64,000 bases of DNA. Source: Paenibacillus doosanensis (GTDB lineage: Bacteria > Bacillota > Bacilli > Paenibacillales > NBRC-103111). The position numbers and the translations under genes were made by a program. Below the pieces are notes generated by a model that was given only the letters and a program-made list of their open reading frames with translations, ran no database searches and had not been told where the DNA came from. The stretch covers positions 62,001-126,000 of the forward strand of contig NZ_JANYUY010000011.1 in the NCBI RefSeq assembly GCF_025060755.1, given 5' to 3'. Below are positions 44,177-52,064 of this stretch, piece after piece (position 1 is the first letter of the stretch; each line of letters begins with the position of its first letter).

Positions 44177-45680
44177 CCTGGATTCCTCCTTCCGCGATCA
44201 TCTGCATAATTTTTTGCTCGCTGATCTCATGACCCGTCAGTTCCCCGATAATATGGCGGTCCCGCAATACGATAATCCGGTCGCAGCAGCTTACGATCTC
44301 CTCCCACTCGGAAGTAATCATCAATATCGTCATCCCTTCGGCGGCCAGCGACAAGATCAGCTTGCGAATTTCCGCCTTCGAGCCTACGTCGATGCCGCGC
44401 GTCGGCTCATCCAAGATGAGCAGCTTAGGATTCGTGGCCAGCCACCGGGCCAAAATCGCCTTCTGCTGGTTTCCTCCGCTCAATTGATCGATTCTTTGCT
44501 CCATATCGGATGCCTTAATCCGGAGCAGGTCCATATAATAAGCGGCTATTTCCTGCTGCTTGCGCAGTGACAGATTATTCAAGAAGCCGCGCTTGGCCTG
44601 CAGCGCCAATATTATGTTTTCCCGGACCGTCAATTCCCCGACGATGCCCTCCACCTTGCGCTCCTCGGGGCAAAAGGCCAACCCGCGTTCAATCGCCTTC
44701 TTGGGGAACATGGCGCGGATCTTCTCGTTATCGATAGTAATGACTCCTTGATCGGCCTTATCGATACCGAAGATGAGCTTGGCCATTTCGGTGCGTCCCG
44801 ATCCCAGCAAACCGGCTAGGCCCAATATTTCCCCTTTGCGGACGGAAAGGTCGAACGGCTCAATCGATCCCCGGCGGCCTAGCCGGGACACCGTTACCCA
44901 ATCTTCCCCTTTCTTAAGGCGGGAGACCTTGCTTGTCTGCTCCTCCTCATTCCAATCCCGGCCGATCATCTTGGAAATCAGCTGGATTCTCGGCAGCTCC
45001 TCCGTCTCGTACTCGCCGACAAGCTCGCCGTTGCGAAGCACGGTGATGCGGTCGGACACCTCGTACACTTGATCCATGAAATGGGTTACGAATACGATGG
45101 CCATTCCTTCTTCCTTAAGCTGCCTCATAATCCGGAACAGCTCCTTCACCTCCTGCTGATCCAGACTGGAGGTAGGCTCATCCAAGATGAGCACCCCGGA
45201 TGAAATGTCGACGGCCCGCGCTATCGCGACCATCTGCTGGATCGCGACGGAGTATTCGGACAACGGTTTGGTTACATCCAGATGAATGCTCAGCCGCTCC
45301 AGCAGATCCGCCGCCTTGCGGTTCAATGCCTTCCAGTCGACGGCACCGCCGAAGGATCTCGGCTGGCGGCCGATGAATAAATTTTCCGCCACCGATAAAT
45401 TGGGACATAGATTGACTTCCTGATAGACGGTGCTGATCCCGAAGGCTTGCGCGTCCTTGGGCGATCGGATGCGTACCTCGCGGCCGTTCAGGGCAACGGT
45501 TCCGCCGTCCATTTCATATACACCTGTCAAAACTTTAATCAAGGTGGATTTGCCTGCGCCATTCTGTCCCATCAAAGCATGGATCTCACCTGTTCTAAGT
45601 TGAAAATCCACATTCGTTAAAGCTTTGACACCCGGGAAATACTTGCTTACCCCGTTCATAACTAACACCGGCTTCTGCAT
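44148..45680 (-). CDS. ytfR: Sugar ABC transporter ATP-binding protein, YtfR type
   Basis: 510 residues with two fused ATPase domains. The first has Walker A GQNGAGKST (about 38-46) and LILDEPTSSLDQQE as Walker B. Its signature region reads SEYSVAIQQMVAIARAV, where LSGGQ would be in most ABC ATPases, as is usual for this family. The second domain has a degenerate Walker A (GLLGSGRTEMAKLIFG) and a good LSGGNQQKAILARWL signature. This is the RbsA/MglA/YtfR arrangement. AAAGGAGTGGG precedes the ATG. It lies 89 bases after the ytfQ stop, with a strong hairpin between. Confidence 0.93.
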   Translation of the reverse strand: MQKPVLVMNGVSKYFPGVKALTNVDFQLRTGEIHALMGQNGAGKSTLIKVLTGVYEMDGGTVALNGREVRIRSPKDAQAFGISTVYQEVNLCPNLSVAENLFIGRQPRSFGGAVDWKALNRKAADLLERLSIHLDVTKPLSEYSVAIQQMVAIARAVDISSGVLILDEPTSSLDQQEVKELFRIMRQLKEEGMAIVFVTHFMDQVYEVSDRITVLRNGELVGEYETEELPRIQLISKMIGRDWNEEEQTSKVSRLKKGEDWVTVSRLGRRGSIEPFDLSVRKGEILGLAGLLGSGRTEMAKLIFGIDKADQGVITIDNEKIRAMFPKKAIERGLAFCPEERKVEGIVGELTVRENIILALQAKRGFLNNLSLRKQQEIAAYYMDLLRIKASDMEQRIDQLSGGNQQKAILARWLATNPKLLILDEPTRGIDVGSKAEIRKLILSLAAEGMTILMITSEWEEIVSCCDRIIVLRDRHIIGELTGHEISEQKIMQMIAEGGIQDESIQEHVY

Positions 45681-45719
45681 GGAACTCCCACTCCTTTACT
45701 CGAACTGTGAACCGAAAGA

Positions 45720-45753
45720 CGAAATCAAGAGCGGGGCTCCGCTCCTGATTTCG
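45720..45753 (-). terminator. Intercistronic hairpin between ytfQ-type and ytfR-type genes
   Basis: CGAAATCAAGAGCGG and CCGCTCCTGATTTCG pair with one mismatch around a 4-base loop, 16 bases after the ytfQ stop. A TCTTT sequence follows on the minus strand. It is probably a partial terminator that raises binding protein over transporter subunits. Confidence 0.75.
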
Positions 45754-45769
45754 TTTTCGCGAAAATCAA

Positions 45770-46807
45770 TCAATATTTGCGGTTAGGCAAAGCGTCGATC
45801 GCTTTCTGGCCGGAGAATACTTCTTCGTTGGACTTGATCCATTTCGGCAGCTGTTTGCCCGCTTTCACATCTTTGGCCGCCTGGAACAATTGAGGCCCGA
45901 GCAGCGGGTTGCATTCGACGACGGTGTTCAGCTTACCGGCTTTGATCGCTTCGAACGCTTCCTTAATGCCGTCGACGGAAACGATCTTGATGTCGCTCCC
46001 CGGCTTTTTGCCCGCTTCTTCAATAGCTTGAATCGCGCCCAAAGCCATGTCGTCGTTATGCGCGTACACGCCCTGAATATCCTTGCCTTCAGGCGATTTC
46101 AGAATCGCCTCCATAACCTGCTTGCCGGTAGCGCGAGTGAAGTCGCCGCTTTGCGATTTGACGATTTTGATGTTCGGATGATTCTTCATTTCATCGTCGA
46201 ACCCTTTCTTACGGTCTATCGCCGCGCTCGCGCCGACCGTTCCTTCCAGCTCGATGATATTGCCCTTATCGCCGAGATGCTCCGCCATCGCCTTGGCGGC
46301 ATTCTGGCCTTCCAGAATAAAATCGGAGCCGATAAAGGAAGTGTAGAGATCCTCATTCTTCTTGTCGATGCCCCGGTCGACCAGGATCACCGGAATTTTA
46401 GCGTCCTTGGCTTCCTTCAGCACGGCTTCCCAGCCCGTTTCCACCACGGGAGCCATAGCTATTACATCGACCTTCTGAGCGATAAAAGAACGGATGGCTT
46501 TAATTTGATTTTCCTGCTTTTGCTGGGCGTCGGAAAACTTCAGCTCGATGGTCGAATCCGCCTTGGCCGTATCCTGGATCGATTGCGTCTCCGCTCCGCG
46601 CCAGCCGCTCTCTGCGCCGATCTGCGAGAAGCCTACGACAACCTTATCGCTGGCGGGCTTGGCCGGCGGGGCCTCCGTCGACTTGGACGTTTCCGGCGCT
46701 TTCGGCGTTGCTGTCGTTTCCGTTGCTTTGGCTCCGCAACCGGTAACAAGAGAAATTAATACGGCTGCGGTGACAAGTGCCCCCATGAAATTTTTTCTTT
46801 GTGCCAT
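45770..46807 (-). CDS. ytfQ: YtfQ-like sugar-binding lipoprotein
   Basis: 345 residues from the ATG at 46807, which has GGAGGAGG upstream. The signal peptide carries the lipobox LVTGC, followed by a Thr/Pro/Lys-rich linker. The Peripla_BP_4 domain has VETGWEAVL, TSFIGSDFILEG, VYAHNDDMALGAIQAIEEAG and VECNPLLGPQLFQAA. These are features of the YtfQ galactofuranose/arabinose group. It is the first gene of an operon that also encodes the importer, the kinase, the regulator and the dual-domain receptor. Proximity to the GH127 beta-L-arabinofuranosidase gene makes L-arabinose or a short arabinofuranoside a reasonable ligand (inference). Confidence 0.9.
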   Translation of the reverse strand: MAQRKNFMGALVTAAVLISLVTGCGAKATETTATPKAPETSKSTEAPPAKPASDKVVVGFSQIGAESGWRGAETQSIQDTAKADSTIELKFSDAQQKQENQIKAIRSFIAQKVDVIAMAPVVETGWEAVLKEAKDAKIPVILVDRGIDKKNEDLYTSFIGSDFILEGQNAAKAMAEHLGDKGNIIELEGTVGASAAIDRKKGFDDEMKNHPNIKIVKSQSGDFTRATGKQVMEAILKSPEGKDIQGVYAHNDDMALGAIQAIEEAGKKPGSDIKIVSVDGIKEAFEAIKAGKLNTVVECNPLLGPQLFQAAKDVKAGKQLPKWIKSNEEVFSGQKAIDALPNRKY

Positions 46808-46900
46808 TGCATTTCCTCCTCCAAATGAGTAATTACATAATGATTGTAATATTTGGTAACGGCAAGCGTCTTTACACGCAAAAGTCATTTTTTGCTTTAT

Positions 46901-46941
46901 TCCGGCGTACGCCGTTCATGGTACAGGCCGCGTACGCCGGA
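46901..46941 (-). terminator. Hairpin after the GH127 gene
   Basis: TCCGGCGTACGC (46901-46912) and GCGTACGCCGGA (46930-46941) form a perfect 12-bp stem with a 17-base loop, 7 bases after the GH127 stop. AATAAAGC follows on the minus strand instead of a T run, so termination may be incomplete or factor-assisted. Confidence 0.7.
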
Positions 46942-46948
46942 AGCTAGT

Positions 46949-49900
46949 TTATTGCAATATTCGCTGAGCGACAATAGCCAAATCTTCGATACCGATCTTG
47001 TTGTCGCCATTCAAATCGGCGTGTTTGATCTGTTCCCAATCCGCGTCTGCGGATGTCTTCCCGTAAGCGGCGGCGACGATGGCCAAATCGGCGATCGTAT
47101 ACTTGCCGTCCCCGTTCGTATCTCCCGGCATACGAGTAATGACGCTGTTCAGGAAGGCGTCCAGCGCCTGCTGCAGGTCGGTTATAGCCTGCCCGACCTC
47201 TTGCTGCCCAGCCGCCGGGTTATCTGCGACGGCTTGCGCCCGATGGATCGCCGCCATCAGCACGGCCTTGGAGCCGGCGGGATACTGGCCTGCGTTCGTC
47301 CCCTCGACCGCATTCTCGTGCTTCTCCAGCGCTGCGGCAATCAGCTGCCGCAATGCCGCTTTGTCCGCGGAGGCGGCAATGTGCAGGCTATGAGCGACGC
47401 CCGGGAACGGCGTCTCAACGCCATGATTGTCGGCCAGGATGGCTTTGGATAACGTGATGACCGTGCTTGCCGTTTGATCGGCGGATTTCGCTCTCCAGTT
47501 CAGCTTGAGCAAGCCGGCATTGAGATCGCCCGCTCCCAAATTCGCCGTAATCAAGCGGACCTGACCCGGAGCCTGCGATTGTCCGACCACTTTAAGCCCG
47601 TCCTTCAGCTCTTCCACACCCGTATATTCCACCCGATCCGGGTCGTACGTGACGGTTAAATCCTGCGCGTATACGGATTGGGTGACACCGGTTAAACCGA
47701 GCTCCAGCGCAAACGGCTCCTCCGCCCGGACCGAATCCGGCCCGGTCAACGTTACCGCCGGCGTATTTCCCGGCTCCGGCGCTTCGGCCTTCTGCCGGAT
47801 AACGATGGCGTCGAGCTCGTAGTATCCGGTGCCTTTCATGAACGTAATCGTGTTGCTGCCTTCGTTCAGCGCTACTTGGATCGGAGCGGCCATAAACCGT
47901 CCCCATCCGCGGGTTCCTTGGAATTTATACGTCTGCTCCTTGCCGTTGACGATAATTCGGCCTGTAGCCGCCTGGTAGTCGCTGCCGTTGGCAAACCAGA
48001 CGTCCATATCGTACGTGCCGGCTGCGGGAACGGCAATGTCGCTAAACTTCACATAACTGTCCTCGTAGTCGATGCTGCCGACATAGCTTTTGCCGGAGGC
48101 ATATTCGTTGTTGGTATTCACCTTCGCCTTATAAATCTCGGCCTGCTCCGCCTCGTACTGAGCATGGGCGGCCTGCTCCGGCTTCTCCGTCACTTCCGGG
48201 AAGTAAGTGACCCTCAGATTCTCCGCCCCGTACGGCACCAAGGTGATGTCCTCGGTCGGCTCCGTCGAGAGCAGCGGTCCGACCGGTGGCTCCGCCGCTT
48301 CGACGCGGTTGGCCGACTTGCCCCATGACGGGATTTTCTTCGCCTTCGCAATCAGCTTGACCGGACTTGTCGCTTGAATAAACGGATTATCCGGCATCGG
48401 TCCCTGAACGACCTGAATCGAAGCTTCCGGATGCTCACGGTCGATGAGCAGCCCGTAATTCCAAGGCGTCTTCGACAGCACGCGATATTGATTGAATCCG
48501 AGATCGGCCGCATTAAATCCGGGCTCAGCGGAGATCGGGCTCGATTCCACTTGCCAATCTTCTTCCATTTGCAGCGAGAACACGAGCGGGCCGCGTTCGA
48601 TGCCGACGGAATTGTTCACCCATGCGGACGTCTTCAGCTTCATCGGCACCGTCAGCACGACCTTGTCTCCCGTGCTCCAGGTTCTGTCGATCGTCATATA
48701 TTCCCCGGCTTTAACCGCCGGCTGCGCTTGGCCGTTGACGGTGACGCTCGGCGCGTCCGCCCAAGCCGGAATCCGAAGCTTAAGCGGGAATTGGACGGGA
48801 GCCGATGTATTCACCTCAAAACCGATTTGATCCTCAAACGGATAATTCGTCTGTTCTTCGACAGTGACATCCGCCTGTTTGATCCGTGTCGATACGCGGC
48901 TTGGTCCGTAGGCGATAATGCCGAGGCCTCCGTCCGTCGTGGCGGCCCACATATTTTTCACAAAATACGGCCAGCCCATATGCATATTAAACCGGCAGCA
49001 TGGATAACCGGAAACCGGCGAAGGCATCGTGCCGTTATTATAATTTTGCTTGTAGCCGTGATCCGCCAAATTGCTCTCTACCTGATTGGGCAAAGAATAA
49101 TATTGATGCAGCTTCAGATCTTTATCCATCGCACCCGGCAGCGAGTTGAAGCTGATCTTCTCCAGCGCGTCGCCGATGCGCGGATCGCCGATAATCATGG
49201 CCGCTTCCTCGTTGCTCTGCATCCGCTCGGTAATGGCGCACAGCTCGACGCCTTGCGTGGAGGCGATGCCTGCCAGCATCTCGGTGCCCGAAGGCATGCC
49301 CGTAATCTGATCATGATCGGACAAGTTGGCGACGCCCGCTTGGAAGGCATCGCGGTCAACGGTACTATGCGATCTTTGATAATAAATGGTCGGCATTTTG
49401 ATCGCTTCGTTCACGTTGACGGCATGAACCGGCTGGAAATCGTTGCCGAAATTTTGGAATCCGTCGTTCGTAAACGTATCGGTGTGCGGATACCCCTGCT
49501 CGGCAAGCAGATCGGCCAGCTGCAGCAGGAAAGCGTCCTCCGTACGGTTATACAGCCAGAGCACGGTGTCGATGTTGTCGCCGACGCGCATTTTCCCCCA
49601 GTCCCGAAGCGGTCTGTCCGGCAGCGATGCGGCTTGATAGTGGAAATAACGGGTCATGAACGGAAGCACGCGGGCGTCATGCGACGCTTCGTAGTAGTCC
49701 TTCATCACGTAAAGCGCTACCATGCGCGGCCACCAATCGTCATTGCCGGCAGGCCCGAAGGAGCCGTCGGCGTTTTGGCTCGCCAAGATCGCCTCGATCC
49801 ATTTCTGCGACTTGGCAATTAAGTCTTTGTCCTTCAGCGTGTAAGCCAGAGGCACAAGCCCCTTCAAATAGTAAACCGGCCGCTCCCAGTCGGAATCCGG

Positions 49901-51286
49901 GGCCGTGCCACCAAGCCAGGCCGCATTCGTTCCCAGCTCGCCGTACAAATCCTCGGCATAGCCTGTCGCGCCGTCCCGCTGCAGCTCAAGCTGCTTGAGC
50001 AGCCATCCTTTCGCTTCTACGCTGCCCAGCGGAAGCGGAATAAACGGCGTTTGCACGAGCGGCTCCTTGTTTCCCACCGGCTCGGCGAACTTCGGCTCCG
50101 GCACCGCATATTCGCTCGCGATAAAATGATCGAACATCGGCTGCGAGCGGTAGCTTCTGAGGCCGACGCCGCCTTTGGCATACTTCCCGGCACTATCGTC
50201 GGTATAAATAAGGAGAGGCTTCTGCGAGTCGTTCACATACACCTTGATCTCGTCTCCGAACGTAACGACCTTCATATGGTAATAACGATTAAAATCGATG
50301 CTGTCGAACGCTTTGACCGACTTCAGCGGCTGCCAGTTATTGTTCATGCGGCCGAGGGTTATTTTCCCGTCGCCGCTTAAACCCGCATAATAGCCCTGCA
50401 CGTTGTCGGTGCCCGGCTTGGCGCTCTGCACCTTGAACAGCAGGCCGGCATCCCCCGTGCCCGTATCGCTCGACAGCTTAAGATCGGCCTCCAGCGTCAT
50501 ATCGGCGAATTGAACGTCCTGAGCCAAAATTTTATACCCGTCGCCCTTGTTAACGGTGATCGCTCCGGACTGCAGCTTCCAATTTCCGTCAATGATGTTC
50601 CAACGGGTTATGACCTGATTCTGAGCGGCATTGAAATCATCGGCGAACAACGTATCTCCCCCCGTCGACTTGACCGTCACATTATCATAGGAGGGCACGG
50701 AATTATACATTCGCACTCCGACGCTCCCCTCGGCGTACGCCGTATCCGTCTGCTCCAATACTAAAACATCGTCAAGATATACGCTGATTTGACTGCCGAC
50801 GGCGGAAATTTTCAACCTGTAGCTCATATTCGGATTGATTGTAACGGAGGCGCGCTTCAGCTCGGTCCAGCTGTTATTCATCCGGCCCAGCATGACGGAG
50901 CCCGATCCGGAAGCGGTAATGCCGGCGTAGTATCCCCGCACGTTATCGGCTCCCGGCGTCGCGCTTTCCGTTCGGAACAGCAATCCGGCATCGCCGGTGC
51001 GGTCGGCCAGCGCAATGTCGGCTTCCAGCGTAAAATCCTTGAATTTCCGGTCCTTCGCAATCGCTTTATATCCGAGTCCTTTCGGAACGGTAAGCTTTCC
51101 CGCATCGATGGACCACGGCCCTTCGATTGCCTCCCAATTGTCGTTGATCGATACTTTGTCAAAATGATCGGCAAAATACTCGGGAACCGGCCCGATCTCT
51201 TCCGCCTGCGCCTGGCAGGGAGCAAGCAGCGTCATATAAATCGCGAGAACGAGCAGCTGAACGAGCGCTATTTTCGCTTTTCTCAT
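46949..51286 (-). CDS. Secreted GH127 beta-L-arabinofuranosidase with cohesin, FIVAR and dockerin modules
   Basis: 1445 residues. Signal peptide (about 1-28); two concanavalin-like/DUF1080-like domains (about 35-208 and 212-395); a GH127 (DUF1680) catalytic domain (about 410-1015); a CBM35-like module (about 1045-1165); a cohesin (about 1175-1305); a FIVAR-like helical module (about 1308-1385); and a type I dockerin (1388-1445) with two F-hand repeats, GDTNGDGKYTIADLAIVAAAYG and ADLNGDNKIGIEDLAIV. The GH127 zinc/cysteine centre is intact: Glu681, Cys683, Cys763 and Cys764, matching the Glu-x-Cys and Cys-Cys ligands of the known beta-L-arabinofuranosidase, where the last cysteine pair holds the nucleophile. 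The ATG at 51286 is preferred (GAGGTG upstream). It is last in the surface operon; a TlpA-like gene lies directly before it. Confidence 0.9.
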   Translation of the reverse strand: MRKAKIALVQLLVLAIYMTLLAPCQAQAEEIGPVPEYFADHFDKVSINDNWEAIEGPWSIDAGKLTVPKGLGYKAIAKDRKFKDFTLEADIALADRTGDAGLLFRTESATPGADNVRGYYAGITASGSGSVMLGRMNNSWTELKRASVTINPNMSYRLKISAVGSQISVYLDDVLVLEQTDTAYAEGSVGVRMYNSVPSYDNVTVKSTGGDTLFADDFNAAQNQVITRWNIIDGNWKLQSGAITVNKGDGYKILAQDVQFADMTLEADLKLSSDTGTGDAGLLFKVQSAKPGTDNVQGYYAGLSGDGKITLGRMNNNWQPLKSVKAFDSIDFNRYYHMKVVTFGDEIKVYVNDSQKPLLIYTDDSAGKYAKGGVGLRSYRSQPMFDHFIASEYAVPEPKFAEPVGNKEPLVQTPFIPLPLGSVEAKGWLLKQLELQRDGATGYAEDLYGELGTNAAWLGGTAPDSDWERPVYYLKGLVPLAYTLKDKDLIAKSQKWIEAILASQNADGSFGPAGNDDWWPRMVALYVMKDYYEASHDARVLPFMTRYFHYQAASLPDRPLRDWGKMRVGDNIDTVLWLYNRTEDAFLLQLADLLAEQGYPHTDTFTNDGFQNFGNDFQPVHAVNVNEAIKMPTIYYQRSHSTVDRDAFQAGVANLSDHDQITGMPSGTEMLAGIASTQGVELCAITERMQSNEEAAMIIGDPRIGDALEKISFNSLPGAMDKDLKLHQYYSLPNQVESNLADHGYKQNYNNGTMPSPVSGYPCCRFNMHMGWPYFVKNMWAATTDGGLGIIAYGPSRVSTRIKQADVTVEEQTNYPFEDQIGFEVNTSAPVQFPLKLRIPAWADAPSVTVNGQAQPAVKAGEYMTIDRTWSTGDKVVLTVPMKLKTSAWVNNSVGIERGPLVFSLQMEEDWQVESSPISAEPGFNAADLGFNQYRVLSKTPWNYGLLIDREHPEASIQVVQGPMPDNPFIQATSPVKLIAKAKKIPSWGKSANRVEAAEPPVGPLLSTEPTEDITLVPYGAENLRVTYFPEVTEKPEQAAHAQYEAEQAEIYKAKVNTNNEYASGKSYVGSIDYEDSYVKFSDIAVPAAGTYDMDVWFANGSDYQAATGRIIVNGKEQTYKFQGTRGWGRFMAAPIQVALNEGSNTITFMKGTGYYELDAIVIRQKAEAPEPGNTPAVTLTGPDSVRAEEPFALELGLTGVTQSVYAQDLTVTYDPDRVEYTGVEELKDGLKVVGQSQAPGQVRLITANLGAGDLNAGLLKLNWRAKSADQTASTVITLSKAILADNHGVETPFPGVAHSLHIAASADKAALRQLIAAALEKHENAVEGTNAGQYPAGSKAVLMAAIHRAQAVADNPAAGQQEVGQAITDLQQALDAFLNSVITRMPGDTNGDGKYTIADLAIVAAAYGKTSADADWEQIKHADLNGDNKIGIEDLAIVAQRILQ

Positions 51287-51339
51287 ACATGGCACCTCTA
51301 TTGAATTCAGAATGTAACCCGGCGTTGCCGTCATAATCC

Positions 51340-51930
51340 TCATTGTCCGGCCAAACGCCCAACCTTCTCCTGCAGCTCGAGCGGATCTATCATATGGAAG
51401 GTATCCAGCACGAAGCCGTTCTTATCGATCAGAAACACCGTGGGCAGCGCATGGAGCTGATACAGATCCGCGGCATGCTTATGCTCATCCAGCAATATCG
51501 GATACGAAAGCCGGTTATCCTGTATGAACTTCTCCATATTTTCCGGCTTTTCCTCGGTGAACACATTAATGCCGAAAAAATCGACCTGATTCTTGTATTG
51601 CTCATACAGCTTTCTAATCATGGGTACTTCAACGGAGCAGGCCTCGCACCAGCTGGCCCAAAAATGAATGACAAGCGGCTTCTCCCTTTTGCCCCCGATC
51701 GAATAATAGGCTCCGTTCGTCGCTTTCAAAGTAAAGGCGGGCGCCTTCACATCGTCCGGCCCCGGCTTTCCCTTGGATTCGGCGAGCCGAATAATGTTCT
51801 CCAGCTTATGAAAGTCCAGACGCTGTCCGTCGCCGGAAACAGGCTCGGCGCTTCCGCTGGACATGCTGAAATAAAATGGAAAAAAGCTGAGTATGGCCAA
51901 GCCGATGAACAACCCGATCATCTGTTTCAA
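51340..51930 (-). CDS. TlpA/ResA-type thiol-disulfide oxidoreductase
   Basis: 196 residues from the TTG at 51930, which has GGGAGAGG 5 bases upstream; an ATG at 51921 is an alternative, and the ATG at 52011 has no ribosome site. An N-terminal hydrophobic anchor (MIGLFIGLAILSFFPFYFS) keeps it at the outer face of the membrane. The thioredoxin fold follows with HFWASWCEAC (Cys95, Cys98) and HALPTVFLIDKNG with the cis-proline. It is embedded between the GH2 and GH127 dockerin enzyme genes, ending 53 bases before the latter. Cytochrome c maturation genes, the usual partners, are absent. A role in keeping the exported GH127 cysteines reduced, or in folding of the large enzymes, is inferred. Confidence 0.85.
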   Translation of the reverse strand: MKQMIGLFIGLAILSFFPFYFSMSSGSAEPVSGDGQRLDFHKLENIIRLAESKGKPGPDDVKAPAFTLKATNGAYYSIGGKREKPLVIHFWASWCEACSVEVPMIRKLYEQYKNQVDFFGINVFTEEKPENMEKFIQDNRLSYPILLDEHKHAADLYQLHALPTVFLIDKNGFVLDTFHMIDPLELQEKVGRLAGQ

Positions 51931-52064
51931 TGCAACCTCTCCCTTGAAGCTTTTGTCGGAGCTGCCGATTCGATGCGATGGACGAAAAACGGCTCCCCGC
52001 AGGTCATCCATAAGGAAACAGATAAGGTATCTTGCGAAAAGATACCTTATCTGCGCAATTCGTT

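Noticed and set aside
46862-46885. Cre-like motif upstream of the ytfQ-type gene (GTAAAGACGCTTGCC)
   Set aside because: The spacing between the TGTAAA and CG core is off by one base or more, leaving too many mismatches to the cre pattern.
48374-49822. A 482-codon plus-strand frame inside the GH127 gene
   Set aside because: Arg/His-rich composition typical of an antisense frame; the sense strand carries an intact catalytic centre.
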